Origin: Rhizobium sp. FKY42
GTDB lineage: Bacteria > Pseudomonadota > Alphaproteobacteria > Rhizobiales > Rhizobiaceae
Direction: 5' to 3'
Length of the DNA stretch: 64,000 nucleotides
Assembly: GCF_005222835.1 (NCBI RefSeq)
Contig: NZ_STGA01000015.1
Location: 1-64,000, forward strand
Shown piece after piece: positions 27,547 to 36,833 of this stretch. The notes beneath the pieces are model-generated. The model was not told the DNA's origin. It was given only the letters and a program-made list of their open reading frames with translations, and did no database searches. The stretch's first letter is position 1, and each line of letters opens with the position of its first letter. Both the position numbers and the translations under genes were made by a program.

Positions 27547-29696
27547 GTTCGCCTCGCATTGTGTGTGATTGTTGCAAGAGCTGGCGTCATTGACGGCTGT
27601 GCTTTGGGCTTCCTGCCAAAAAATCGTAACCAAGGAGATCTGCGTCGATGTTTTTGCCGCCGGACACCGTTAAGGACGATGCCGGTGATGTGCTTCCCGG
27701 CCGTATGAAGTTTGGTGAGCGCGTTCTGGATCCCCATACTATTGGCAAATTCAGGCCTTACCACCAAGATGGTCGCATCAGACATGGTTGCGATCCGCAG
27801 CAAATCAAGATCATAGGCCACAGATGGAGCATCGATGAGAATAAGCTCGTATCTCTGCCATAGCTCTGAGACGAAGTGAGCGAAACGCTTGTTTCCCAGA
27901 ACAAGATTGGGTGGAGTTACCGTTGGCTCGGCAACGATGACGTCCACAGAAGAGTTGCCGTCACGCTGGATAACCTCTTCAAACGTCAGCTCCTGAGCAA
28001 CTGCACGCGCAAGATGGAGCGAAGGGTTAATGTCGAATTCGGCCTCAAGGGACGGATTGCGCAAGTTTGCCTCTATGACGATCAACTTGACGCCGCTCAG
28101 CGCCAGAGATCTGGCGAGGTTTGCAACCACGAATGTCTTGCCTTCCCTGTCCGTCGACGACGTAAAAGCAATTATGCGTGCTTTGGGATGTTGCAGCTGA
28201 ATATAGGTCTGGAGGTCCGCCAACGCGCCATAGAAATCCGCCGTATCGCCATTCAGAAGCCCTGGAGCAAAGCGAAAATCTCCCCCAGCCATGCGCGGAA
28301 TTCTGCCGATGACCGCAAGGCCGGTTCGTTGTTGAAGGGCGGAGATGGAACCAACCGATTTATCCGTCACATGCAGGATCAGAGCGACTGCAATACCGGT
28401 GCCACAGCCAAAGAGTGTGGCTACCAGAGCCCAAAGAGCTTTATCGGGCGCAGTGGGTCTGGTGCTTGGCAGGGCGCGCGAAATGATACGCGCCTCGGCG
28501 GTGGCTATGCCCACTTGCTCGATGGTTTGTTTGTAGCGTGTGAGATAGGTTTCATAAATGGTCCGGTCGGCGGCCACTTCACGATCCAGCTGACCGGATT
28601 GAACAATCGCCATATTCGTTTCCGTCAACGCATGCTGCACCTCGCTGAAATTGCGCTCCACCTCTCGTTGCTGCTTCTCGTTCACCTCGATGTCGTTACG
28701 CAGGCTGGCAATAATCTGCGATATTTCTTCATTGACCTGGTTGTCGAGAGACGCGAGCTGCGACTGAAGTTGTGGCAACTGTGCGTTCATCCGCGCGCCG
28801 CTTTCGTTGATCTCTCTAAGTGACCGGATCACACGGGACTGTTCTGAACGCAAAAGTTGAATTGCCGGCGAAGAAAGAACTTCACTCAATCCCAGCCCAC
28901 GGCCGCTCCGTTGAACTTCAAGCGCGGTGGCCAATCGGGCATTTGCTCCCGCGAGTTTTGTTTGCAGGGATGTCAATTCAAGGTTCAGTCCGGACAGGCG
29001 TTGGGATAAAAGCGATATGCCGCCCGTATCAATCAAGCCGGCTTTCTCGCGGAATTCCTGCGCTTGCCGCTCGGAAAGTTGCAACTTCGTCTGGAGATTG
29101 CCAAGGCGTTCTCCCAGCCAGTCGCTGACACGGCGCGTCGCTGTGGTCTGAAGACTTATCTGATAATCTATGTAAGCTTCTCCGAACGCATTGGCGACCT
29201 TGGCGGCATAAGCCGGATCAGCGGCGGAATAGGAAATATAGATGGTGTAGGATCTGCCGTCATTCCTTACACGAACATGAGTCATCAACTCACTCACCAG
29301 CTTCGATCGCCCAGGATCACTGCGACCTGGCGAAATTCCGCTTTCGAGGCGATCATTGTTTATCTGAATGCCGGCCGGGCCAGTGCCCTGCAGGTTTGCC
29401 AGCACACGTTCCGCCATCGATTGCGAGCCAATGATATCAAGTTCGGTCCGTAGCACAGGACTTTCCTGCGGCAGCGGCGAGATCACCGATTCGGTCGGTA
29501 GCGCCTGCAGTTTTCGGACATCGAGGGCTAATGTTGCTTCGGATGTATATTGAACGGGGCTTCGGGCGTAACCTATGACACCAATGACAAAGCCTGCGAG
29601 CATGCAGAAGAAGATTGCCTTCCTCCGTTCCCTCATAATAAAAATAATCCGGGGAATGCCTTCTCGCTCGTGGGACGGTGATGATGAGTGAATCAT
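27543..29696 (-). CDS. Wzc/GumC-like polysaccharide co-polymerase with degenerate kinase domain
   Basis: A 717-residue inner-membrane protein controlling polysaccharide chain length and export. A Wzz domain with one helix (KAIFFCMLAGFVIGVIG, ~25-45), a long periplasmic coiled coil, a GNVR-like segment and a second helix (~430) lead to a CpsD/BY-kinase-like domain. Its nucleotide motifs are unusual: Walker A reads TSSTDREGKT (~515) without the first Gly, Walker A' reads VIEANLRNP (~540) with Glu/Asn in place of the Asp residues, and Walker B reads LILIDAP (~620). The C-tail has no Tyr cluster. ATG 29696 follows AGGAACC; longer starts lack support. Autophosphorylation is doubtful. Confidence 0.9.
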   Translation of the reverse strand: MIHSSSPSHEREGIPRIIFIMRERRKAIFFCMLAGFVIGVIGYARSPVQYTSEATLALDVRKLQALPTESVISPLPQESPVLRTELDIIGSQSMAERVLANLQGTGPAGIQINNDRLESGISPGRSDPGRSKLVSELMTHVRVRNDGRSYTIYISYSAADPAYAAKVANAFGEAYIDYQISLQTTATRRVSDWLGERLGNLQTKLQLSERQAQEFREKAGLIDTGGISLLSQRLSGLNLELTSLQTKLAGANARLATALEVQRSGRGLGLSEVLSSPAIQLLRSEQSRVIRSLREINESGARMNAQLPQLQSQLASLDNQVNEEISQIIASLRNDIEVNEKQQREVERNFSEVQHALTETNMAIVQSGQLDREVAADRTIYETYLTRYKQTIEQVGIATAEARIISRALPSTRPTAPDKALWALVATLFGCGTGIAVALILHVTDKSVGSISALQQRTGLAVIGRIPRMAGGDFRFAPGLLNGDTADFYGALADLQTYIQLQHPKARIIAFTSSTDREGKTFVVANLARSLALSGVKLIVIEANLRNPSLEAEFDINPSLHLARAVAQELTFEEVIQRDGNSSVDVIVAEPTVTPPNLVLGNKRFAHFVSELWQRYELILIDAPSVAYDLDLLRIATMSDATILVVRPEFANSMGIQNALTKLHTAGKHITGIVLNGVRRQKHRRRSPWLRFFGRKPKAQPSMTPALATITHNARRT

Positions 29697-29754
29697 TGCG
29701 GTTCCTGCCATAAGCGCTGAGGGCGGTTTGAGTCTTGAAGACGATGCCCGCAAA

Positions 29755-30441
29755 TCATCTCGTCAATTTGCACGCCACCTCGGTTCGATTGCTCGCACCT
29801 AATTTGCGCATGACATTGCGGACATGGACTTTGACGGTGCTTTCACAGAGATGCAGCTCTGATGCGATATCCTTGTTAGCCTTTCCGCACCGCAGAGCTT
29901 CTGCAATAGCAGTCTGCCGATTGGTAAACCTGGTTTCACTTGCGGGGCTCTGCGGCGCGACACCCAAATACTCGCGCACTGCCAAGACACTGCTGGCTGG
30001 AATGAATCGCCCTCCCGCAATCGCTAAACTGATGGCCTGGATACAGATGTCGATGCTTACTGAACTCGGTATGTAGCCTTTAACCCCGAGAGCAATAACT
30101 TCGAGGACGGTGTTGATGTCCTGAACTTCGGAGAGAACGAGGACTGAAGCAGGTGCCATGATGGCAATCATCTCGGCTACTGCGTTGATTGCATCCTCTT
30201 TGGCGTAACTTCCGGTGTTGAAGACGACAACGAGAGGTGAGCCCAAATTGTCTGCAGCGTTCTTGCAATCTTGAACATTCGAGAATGTTAGAACACGCCA
30301 ACCACTACGCGGAAATTTCAGGCTGTGGGCTAGGCACTCCCGTTCCAGCATTCGTCGATCAATCAGAGCGAGGTAACCACTATCAGTCGCAACGGGCAAT
30401 TCTCCCTCGGACGCAGACCAAGCAATTCGTTCCTCATGCAT
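29755..30441 (-). CDS. LuxR/NarL-type regulator with degenerate receiver (first copy)
   Basis: A 228-residue protein with an N-terminal receiver-like domain and a C-terminal GerE/LuxR helix-turn-helix (TNRQTAIAEALRCGKANKDIA, STVKVHVRNVMRKL). In the receiver the phospho-acceptor position after strand 3 reads VVFNTG, with Asn instead of Asp, so phosphorylation control is unlikely. ATG 30441 follows AAGGAG by six bases. It lies just upstream of the Wzc-like gene (58 bases between), so it probably controls export-gene expression. It shares the N-terminal pattern IDxRxLERECLAxSL with the regulator at 38455-39225. Confidence 0.9.
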   Translation of the reverse strand: MHEERIAWSASEGELPVATDSGYLALIDRRMLERECLAHSLKFPRSGWRVLTFSNVQDCKNAADNLGSPLVVVFNTGSYAKEDAINAVAEMIAIMAPASVLVLSEVQDINTVLEVIALGVKGYIPSSVSIDICIQAISLAIAGGRFIPASSVLAVREYLGVAPQSPASETRFTNRQTAIAEALRCGKANKDIASELHLCESTVKVHVRNVMRKLGASNRTEVACKLTR

Positions 30442-30518
30442 TCTAAGCTCCTTCACCATATGACAGACACTCTAGGCGATCGCATTCAGCCGCAAAAAAT
30501 CACAGCAACCTGTGCCAT

Positions 30519-31172
30519 TCACGACAGGAGCAGCTTTCTCACAGTAAAGGCTTCGGCATAGCGAGACGGGGCGCGGCATTCCATTCCTCTTAGGCGAGCC
30601 AGCCCGCGAAAGGTTTCTGCATCGAACCAGTCCTTGGATCGCTGGCTACCGAAATGCCGGAGCAGGAGCTCCACTTTCAGGTCGAGGACCTCTTCGCTCA
30701 GCGGCATGTAAGCGTTGCGTATGGCTAGGTCGCCGTCCCATTTGGGAATTTCATATTCCAGAACGAGATGGTTGCGGAATACGTTGCCCGTTAACCGGTT
30801 TATTTCCTGGTGATCCTGGTGTGCGTCCCCGCGGCTGTGGCTAAAGATGATATCCGGATCGATCCGCTCACGGAGAGAAATCAGCCACATCTTGAGTTCC
30901 CGGTGCTGTGTCGAGAAATAGCTGTCTTCAAACATTCCCAGTTCGATCGCGCAGGATGCCGCGTTCGCAAGAAATGCTTCAGCGGAATGCAGGGCCTCTG
31001 TTGCTCGCTCTGCGCTTGCGCTCAGCACGCACCAGTGAACGTCGAGCAGAACGCCTCTGGCAATCAGGCTGAGAAGAGTGCCGCCCGCGCCAATTTCAAT
31101 ATCATCGGAATGCGCTCCCAAGCATAAGACACGGAGCCGATCGCCCGGTGATGCAAGAGAAAGGGCCTTCAT
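30519..31172 (-). CDS. PIG-L family deacetylase
   Basis: A 217-residue LmbE/PIG-L metallo-deacetylase, removing acetyl groups from N-acetylated sugars. The zinc motif LGAHSDDIEIGAGG is near residue 18 and SRGDAHQDHQEIN supplies the third ligand region (~115-125). No signal peptide. The ATG overlaps the stop of the cytidylyltransferase gene (ATGA), so it is in one coupled operon with the CDP-sugar enzymes and probably acts on an NDP-linked or later intermediate amino sugar. Confidence 0.9.
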   Translation of the reverse strand: MKALSLASPGDRLRVLCLGAHSDDIEIGAGGTLLSLIARGVLLDVHWCVLSASAERATEALHSAEAFLANAASCAIELGMFEDSYFSTQHRELKMWLISLRERIDPDIIFSHSRGDAHQDHQEINRLTGNVFRNHLVLEYEIPKWDGDLAIRNAYMPLSEEVLDLKVELLLRHFGSQRSKDWFDAETFRGLARLRGMECRAPSRYAEAFTVRKLLLS

Positions 31173-31984
31173 GTCAGCGTTCCAACAGGCGGGTGCAATG
31201 CCTTCAGGTCTGCCCTTCGGTTACTTGTCCAAGGTGTATCGCCACGTTCCATCATGGCTTCCAAAGTCTGCCAGTCGCGTAGCGTATCCATCGATCGCCA
31301 GAAGCCATCGTATTTGTAGGCCATCAGTTTGTTTTCAGTGATCAGCCTGGCGAAAGGCTCCAGCACGAGTTCTTCGCCCTCGCGCATGTAGTCGAAGATC
31401 TCCCTCCGCATCAGGAAGAAGCCACCATTGATGCGCATGGGGGAGTTTTCTGATGAGCGAAACTCCAAAACGCGACCATCGTCATCGATATCGGCGAGAT
31501 GGTATGTGAGAGGCGGTTTGACTGCGAGAAAGCAGGCAAGCTTGTCGCTTTGCTCAAAACGCCGGATCATATCATCCAGGTCGACATCGGTCAGACCGTC
31601 GCTATAGTTGGCGAGAAACATCTCCTCGCCATTCAGGTGATGTCGAACCGCCCAGAGGCGCTCGCCGATGTTGCGCCAGATGCCGGTATCGATGAGCGCT
31701 ACACGCCAATCCCGCGGCATTGCGTCCAACATCTCGATCCGTCCTGAGCCGGTCACAACGCAGTCACCATAGCTTTCAGGCCGACTGTTCAGAAAAAAAT
31801 CCTTTATGGCATTCGCTTTGTAGCCAAGGCAGAGAAGAAAATCCTCATGCCCGTAGCTTGCGTAATATTGCATCAGGTGATGCATGATCGGCTGCCCGCC
31901 GAGCGGAATAAGAGGCTTGGGTATGCTTTCGGAATAGTCCCGAATACGCGTGCCTCTGCCGCCACAAAAAAGTACGACCTTCAT
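31169..31984 (-). CDS. rfbF: Glucose-1-phosphate cytidylyltransferase
   Basis: A 271-residue nucleotidyltransferase that makes CDP-glucose from CTP and glucose-1-phosphate. Signs are FCGGRGTRIRDYSESIPKPLIPLGG at the N-terminus (signature loop and Lys), YSDGLTDVDLDDM, the FKVDxx-equivalent, and GGFFLMRREIFDYM. Length is typical (257-275). It starts in ATGA overlap with the methyltransferase stop. No CDP-glucose 4,6-dehydratase (rfbG) of the classical kind is next to it; the SDR at 35462-36535 may supply a related step. Confidence 0.95.
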   Translation of the reverse strand: MKVVLFCGGRGTRIRDYSESIPKPLIPLGGQPIMHHLMQYYASYGHEDFLLCLGYKANAIKDFFLNSRPESYGDCVVTGSGRIEMLDAMPRDWRVALIDTGIWRNIGERLWAVRHHLNGEEMFLANYSDGLTDVDLDDMIRRFEQSDKLACFLAVKPPLTYHLADIDDDGRVLEFRSSENSPMRINGGFFLMRREIFDYMREGEELVLEPFARLITENKLMAYKYDGFWRSMDTLRDWQTLEAMMERGDTPWTSNRRADLKALHPPVGTLT

Positions 31985-33273
31985 AGCGCACCTTCCTTAG
32001 GATCAATGATCAGGACATCCGGAATGGGAACGATGAATTTACCGCCCCAGTCGCCTATTGCCTTCATCTGTTCGACAATCTCGTTTTGCAGATTCCAAGG
32101 TAGAATGAGGACATAGTCCGGCTTGACCCTGGTGATCTCGTCGACAGGCATAATCGGAATATGCATGCCTGGGGTGTAGCGACCGTGCTTGTAGGGGTTG
32201 CGGTCGACAGTGAAGTCGATAAAATCCGTCCCTATGCCGCAATAATTCAAAAGAGTGTTGCCTTTGCCGGGCGCACCGTAGGCACAGATCACCTTGCGCA
32301 TGTCCTTCATGCGGATCAGAAACGCTAGCAGGTTCCGTTTCGCCTGCCGGGCGGCGAGATCGAATGCGGTATACGCCTCTAAACGGCCGAGACCCATCTC
32401 CAGCTCGCGCTCCAGCAGTGCATCAACCTTCGGCTCGCGTCGCCATGGACCGTCTTGATGGGCCAGATAGACCCGGAGCGATCCGCCATGGGTGGAGAGT
32501 TCATCGACATCGATCACTTTAAGCCCGTTGCGTGCGGCCAATGTCTCGATGGTCAGGAGCGAAAAGTACGAGAAGTGTTCGTGGTAAATGGTGTCGAACT
32601 GGTTTCCCGCAATCAACTTGGCGATATGCGGAAATTCAAGAGTAATCACCCCGGTCTGCTTCAGCAACAGTTTCATGCCCGCGACGAAGTCGTTAAGTTC
32701 CGGCACCTGGGCCAAAACATTGTTGCCGATAATCAGGTCAGCCTGCTTGTTGTTATCGGCCAGTTCCCTTGCAAGGGAATGACAAAAGAAATCCGTAAGC
32801 GTGGGAATACCCTTTTCCACCGCTACCTTGGCAACATTGATCGCGGGCTCGATACCGAGGACTGGAATTTTCAGTTTCTGGAAGTGTTGGAGGAGATATC
32901 CATCATTGCTCGCGACCTCGACGACATAGCATTCGGGTCCCAGGTGAAAGCGCTTTACGACCTCTTCACAATAGTTCCGCGCGTGTGTCACCCAACTGTC
33001 TGAATAGGAGGAGAAATAGGCGTATTCCTCAAATATCTCCAGAGGGGACACGTATTCCTTCAACTGTACGAGAAAGCATTCACTACAGACGAATGCATGG
33101 AGCGGATAGTAAGGCTCCATACTGTCAAGGGCCGCGGCGGAAACGAAGCTTTCGCAGGGAGGCGACATCCCGAGGTTGACAAAAGTATGCTCAAGGGCAG
33201 CATCACAAAGCCGACATTTGACAGCATTCTGTTTGACACGGTCTGTCAACGGCGAGTTCATCTCAATATTCAT
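31981..33273 (-). CDS. SAM-dependent C-methyltransferase-type sugar enzyme (zinc-binding)
   Basis: A 430-residue enzyme of the three-domain sugar methyltransferase group (Methyltransf_13 / 11-like / Methyltransf_14), similar to C-methyltransferases acting on keto-deoxysugars. An N-terminal zinc site appears as CRLCD and CSECFLVQL, followed by a SAM motif VVEVASNDGYLLQHF (~110) and a C-terminal domain with CAYGAPGKGNTLLNYCGI. GTG 33276 and ATG 33273 are both possible; GGAG lies seven bases before ATG 33273. It heads a coupled operon with rfbF and the PIG-L gene, suggesting a branched or methylated sugar. Confidence 0.9.
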   Translation of the reverse strand: MNIEMNSPLTDRVKQNAVKCRLCDAALEHTFVNLGMSPPCESFVSAAALDSMEPYYPLHAFVCSECFLVQLKEYVSPLEIFEEYAYFSSYSDSWVTHARNYCEEVVKRFHLGPECYVVEVASNDGYLLQHFQKLKIPVLGIEPAINVAKVAVEKGIPTLTDFFCHSLARELADNNKQADLIIGNNVLAQVPELNDFVAGMKLLLKQTGVITLEFPHIAKLIAGNQFDTIYHEHFSYFSLLTIETLAARNGLKVIDVDELSTHGGSLRVYLAHQDGPWRREPKVDALLERELEMGLGRLEAYTAFDLAARQAKRNLLAFLIRMKDMRKVICAYGAPGKGNTLLNYCGIGTDFIDFTVDRNPYKHGRYTPGMHIPIMPVDEITRVKPDYVLILPWNLQNEIVEQMKAIGDWGGKFIVPIPDVLIIDPKEGAL

Positions 33274-33566
33274 CACGTGCTCCGGATTGGAATTTTAGAT
33301 GAAATACGGCGTTCCTTTTAATTGTAATTTATTGGAAATATAAATCTATTACGATACCCTAATTTGCATCATGCCCTCATCCATAAGTGGTAGAGCAGAT
33401 TGAAAGGGAGGGGTTAGTTGTCCAGATACTGGCCGTCAGAGACGCTCCCTTAGCCCTTTCGCGTATGACGATCAGTCATCTTACTCCCAAAAATGCGGTT
33501 TCCTGACTTGCTGGAAGGCTCCACAGTCATAGGAGAAGTCTCGTGAGAGAAAGGGAGGTTGGAGGG
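33274..33566. promoter_or_regulatory. AT-rich divergent promoter region
   Basis: A ~290-base gap between the divergently transcribed methyltransferase (-) and RmlC-like (+) genes. It is markedly AT-rich around 33310-33370 compared with its flanks and should contain promoters in both directions; I cannot assign exact -35/-10 boxes. No gene seen within. Confidence 0.5.
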
Positions 33567-34130
33567 ATGCATTTCAGATCTACACCGATCCAGGACCTGT
33601 GGATCATCGAACCAGAACGGGCTTTTGATCGGCGTGGCTCATTTGCCCGGACTTATTGCAAGGAAACTTTTAAAGAGCATGGGCTGCACAGTGAGTTCGT
33701 TCAGCACAGCCTGTCTGTATCTCAGTGTAAGCATACGCTGCGAGGGCTTCATTTTCAGGCGCCGCCTCATCAGGAAATCAAGCTCGTATCCTGCGTCAGG
33801 GGGGAGGTTTGGGATGTAGCGGTGGATTTGCGACCGAACTCTCCAACCTATCTTGTCTGGTTCAGCGCAATGCTATCTGCAGACAGGGGGACGCAATTCT
33901 ACATTCCACAAGGATGCGCCCACGGTTTTCTGTCGCTCTGCGAGGATGCTGCGATCTCGTATCTGATATCAACCCCCTATGTACCGAACAGCTCATCCGG
34001 GCTGCGCTACGACGATCCGGCGATCGGCATTGTCTGGCCGCACGAGCCCGCAGTGATATCTGATCGGGATCTCGAATGGCCGTATTGGCGCGGGCTGTCA
34101 AATTTTTCGGTCGAGGAAGCCGAGATTTGA
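33567..34130 (+). CDS. RmlC-like dTDP-sugar 3,5-epimerase
   Basis: A 187-residue cupin epimerase of the RmlC family. Visible are GSFARTYCKETF, the active-site LRGLHFQAPPHQE with the catalytic His, KLVSCVRGEVWDVAVDLR, and FYIPQGCAHGF. ATG 33567 is preceded by GGAGGTTGGAGGG; an upstream in-frame GTG (33543) is less likely. The nucleotide of the substrate (dTDP or CDP) is not readable; next to rfbF a CDP sugar is possible. Its 3' end overlaps the 3' end of the DUF4910 gene on the other strand by 33 bases. Confidence 0.92.
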   Translation: MHFRSTPIQDLWIIEPERAFDRRGSFARTYCKETFKEHGLHSEFVQHSLSVSQCKHTLRGLHFQAPPHQEIKLVSCVRGEVWDVAVDLRPNSPTYLVWFSAMLSADRGTQFYIPQGCAHGFLSLCEDAAISYLISTPYVPNSSSGLRYDDPAIGIVWPHEPAVISDRDLEWPYWRGLSNFSVEEAEI

Positions 34131-35462
34131 GATCAGTCGCGCGTCCAGCAAATCGGCTGCCGCTGCAGCAATTTGCATGAAGGATAAGTTTGACCTTTCG
34201 GCAATATCGAGCAGGTCGTGGTTGCCGTCTGCAAAATTAAGAACCCAAAGATAGGCCGCTGTCTGAAGGCTTTGATCCTTGTGACCACCGATTGTCGGGA
34301 AGAGACCGTGTCTGCTGAGGTGCGGTTCACCCTTCGGGGAGTTATTCAATGGCGTCCAATTCCCTTCCAAAGCAGACAGCATGTCCACGACCATGCGGAA
34401 CGAAGAGCCCAGATGCTCAGGCCGGATGAAATCGAGATTGTCCGCGGATGTATGATATTCCGGAAACGTTCCGAATGCGCTTCGCTGCAAGAGGCCAACC
34501 GGGAGATCAAAGCCGGGTGAGCAAAACTGTCGCTCGTCGTATCCAAAGGGACTGAAGTCATCGATTGCCAGCGGATGCTGATCCTCGCCACAACGAGTGC
34601 AAGCAGCAATTCGGTCAATGATTGCGGTGTGTCGGCGGCTTCGCTTGTAATGTGCATTACCACCATCGCCTATGCATGAGAGAACGAGTCCATGGGCGAC
34701 ATTTGGCAGGCAATGCTCGTTTGCGGATAGCCAAGCCAAGGAGCCGATCGTTCCAGGCGCAAAAATGAAACGATAGCTGTAATAGGTTCGGATCGACTTC
34801 ATCCATTCCGCAAGACATGTCAGTAGCGCCAGGCCCGAGCAGTTGTCGTTCGCCAAGGATGGATGACAGATATGCGCATAGAGCAGGACTTCCTTGTCAC
34901 CCCATCCCTGATGGCGATATTCACCATAGTGGAGCATGCCTGGTACCTTAGCGGTGTCGATGACCACCTCGTAGTCGCCGTCCTTGAGCGCCAGAAGCTC
35001 GTTATGGCTCATGCAAAAACCCCATGCGTCGGTATAGTAGGCAGTCTTGTACGGGATAAGGTCCGGCTGGGTTGGCAGAGTGTAGATGTGGGCCTTGAGT
35101 TCTGCCAGGGGCATGGTTCGTCGCACAGGGATACTGTAGTTCAACAGGTGAAGATTGGAGGTTTTGAATTCCGCGATCTGCCTGCCAGACGGATCGATGA
35201 TATAGGCGTTCCGTACGATCCATTCCTGCGGAACTATCCAATCAAACAAGCGCGTTCCGCTTGGTACGTCATTCCGAATGATATCGATATGGTCTCTCAG
35301 AACGTCGATCGTATCGCGCACGCCCTGGCCGGTAATGCTGCGGCAGAGGGGATAGATGCGGGATGCCAATGCATGGATTATGTCTCCCATAGCCTGGTAA
35401 GGATGAGGGAAGCTTGTTAAATCGGGCTTAGCGACAGGTACAGTCGTCAGCATCTCAAACAT
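34098..35462 (-). CDS. DUF4910 aminopeptidase-like protein
   Basis: A 454-residue protein of the DUF4910/DUF2172 type, an M28 metallopeptidase-like fold. The metal-ligand motif HICHPSLANDNCSG (~residue 200) is visible, with FDLPVG and SADNLDF further on, and GTIGSLAWL. Such genes are found in sugar biosynthesis and polysaccharide clusters where their role is not settled; hydrolysis of an amide on a modified sugar is one possibility. The start ATG 35462 overlaps the SDR stop by one base (TGATG), so the two are co-translated. Confidence 0.83.
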   Translation of the reverse strand: MFEMLTTVPVAKPDLTSFPHPYQAMGDIIHALASRIYPLCRSITGQGVRDTIDVLRDHIDIIRNDVPSGTRLFDWIVPQEWIVRNAYIIDPSGRQIAEFKTSNLHLLNYSIPVRRTMPLAELKAHIYTLPTQPDLIPYKTAYYTDAWGFCMSHNELLALKDGDYEVVIDTAKVPGMLHYGEYRHQGWGDKEVLLYAHICHPSLANDNCSGLALLTCLAEWMKSIRTYYSYRFIFAPGTIGSLAWLSANEHCLPNVAHGLVLSCIGDGGNAHYKRSRRHTAIIDRIAACTRCGEDQHPLAIDDFSPFGYDERQFCSPGFDLPVGLLQRSAFGTFPEYHTSADNLDFIRPEHLGSSFRMVVDMLSALEGNWTPLNNSPKGEPHLSRHGLFPTIGGHKDQSLQTAAYLWVLNFADGNHDLLDIAERSNLSFMQIAAAAADLLDARLISNLGFLDRKI

Positions 35463-36535
35463 CAAACTTGGATCGGGCGCCTGTCGCCCTTGCTTTCGAG
35501 CCAGAGTACAATTGGGCGGAGATGGTTGTTGATCTCGCCTTCGCGGATCAGTTTCTGTAGTTGGCTGACCCTTTGGTAGCGCGGTCCTTCGAACTCTGCG
35601 ACGGTAAGACCTGTACTGAGATAGGCATTGTAGAGTTGCTCGGCGCCTTTTTCAGCGGTCCAGGTCGGTTTGAACGCCGGAAGCGCTCGACGAATTTTGG
35701 TGAAATCTACTCGATAAGAACGCGTATCCGGCCCAGCCCCTTCTGCATATTGCAGTTGGCAACCGGGAACCGTCCGAGCAACGATCTCGGCAATGTCCTT
35801 GATCCGGTAATTGTGCTCATTTTGTCCCACATTAAAGGCCTGATTGCGTACCACATCTGCTGGCGCTTCGAGCGCTGCAAGAAAAGCACGCGAGATATCT
35901 TCGACGTGGACAATCGGACGCCACGGAGTGCCATCGGATTTCAAAAGGATGAGGCCCTGCGTCGCTGCCCAGGCGGTGAGATTGTTGAGAACGATGTCGA
36001 AGCGCAACATTGGCGACAACCCGTATGCCGTTGCTGGACGCATATAGACCGGGCAAAAGTTTGCATCTGCCAAACCCGCGATTTCCCGTTCGGCAAGGAC
36101 TTTCGAGGTTCCATAGGCTGAAACGGGATTAAGCGCTCCGGTCTCGTCAATCATGCCTTCACCAGCGGCCCCGTAATTGCTGCATGATGATGCAAAGAGG
36201 AAGCGCTGCACACCTGCCTCCTTTGCGGCAGTAGCAACCCTGACGCTGCCGCGATAGTTGATCTCGAAGGTCGTTTCAGGATTGAGATTGCTCAGCGGGT
36301 CGTTCGAGAGCGCGGCGAGGTGGATGACGGCATCAAAGCCTTTGAGATCGGCGCCGGTGATGTCGCGAATATCCTTGCGATTGCCAGGTGTTGTGGGGCG
36401 TTCGCCTCCAGGACTGTAAGCGCAGCGTTCATATAATTCGCAATCATAACCGTGGACATCATGTCCGGCGTTGCGCAGAATCGGGATCATTATCGATCCA
36501 ATGTATCCGCGATGCCCAGTCAGCAGAACCTTCAT
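35462..36535 (-). CDS. NAD-dependent sugar epimerase/dehydratase (SDR)
   Basis: A 357-residue extended SDR. The Rossmann motif reads [32 protein letters not shown] and the catalytic [11 protein letters not shown] (Tyr-xxx-Lys) follow. It resembles NDP-sugar epimerases/4,6-dehydratases in polysaccharide clusters. ATG 36535 follows GAGGGGCG; the frame runs upstream to 36619 without a ribosome site. Reaction and substrate cannot be fixed, but it could serve the CDP-sugar route begun by rfbF. It is followed directly by the DUF4910 gene. Confidence 0.9.
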   Translation of the reverse strand: MKVLLTGHRGYIGSIMIPILRNAGHDVHGYDCELYERCAYSPGGERPTTPGNRKDIRDITGADLKGFDAVIHLAALSNDPLSNLNPETTFEINYRGSVRVATAAKEAGVQRFLFASSCSNYGAAGEGMIDETGALNPVSAYGTSKVLAEREIAGLADANFCPVYMRPATAYGLSPMLRFDIVLNNLTAWAATQGLILLKSDGTPWRPIVHVEDISRAFLAALEAPADVVRNQAFNVGQNEHNYRIKDIAEIVARTVPGCQLQYAEGAGPDTRSYRVDFTKIRRALPAFKPTWTAEKGAEQLYNAYLSTGLTVAEFEGPRYQRVSQLQKLIREGEINNHLRPIVLWLESKGDRRPIQV

Positions 36536-36664
36536 CACACGCCCCTCTATGACAATTGATAAAGATCCTAGCATTCCGGCCATTCGTGCCGCATTGCGCA
36601 AACCGTTGGCAAAGGGCATCCAAAGGATCGGCTTGATTGGCGCGCTACCTCTTTTGGATACTCC

Positions 36665-36822
36665 AGGGTGAGGACCCCATCATATTATTGAAATGGCACG
36701 ATGAACGGCAAGAATATGAGAGGAGAGGCTCGCCGATACTTCGGTATCGCCTCAAGTTTTTCGCCTCGTATCTCATCCGGATCGCTTCACACCATTTCAA
36801 CAAGATGATGGCGTCCTCACCC
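36665..36822. repeat. 158-bp imperfect palindrome (MITE/RIME-like) with UUCG apex
   Basis: The outer ~31 bases (GGGTGAGGAC... on both strands, starting 36666 and reading inward from 36822) match at 28 of 31 positions. The centre is a hairpin, CGATAC TTCG GTATCG, so the whole element folds back on itself. It occupies the gap between the SDR start and the aminotransferase stop and ends 12 bases from the latter, so it could also stop or stabilise transcripts. Size and shape resemble Rhizobium intergenic mosaic elements; family identity not checked. Confidence 0.75.
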
Positions 36823-36833
36823 TAGGCCCGAGC

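Noticed and set aside
27876-28823. 315-codon plus-strand frame opposite the Wzc-like gene
   Set aside because: No family match, no ribosome site, and the minus strand has a clear Wzz/BY-kinase protein.
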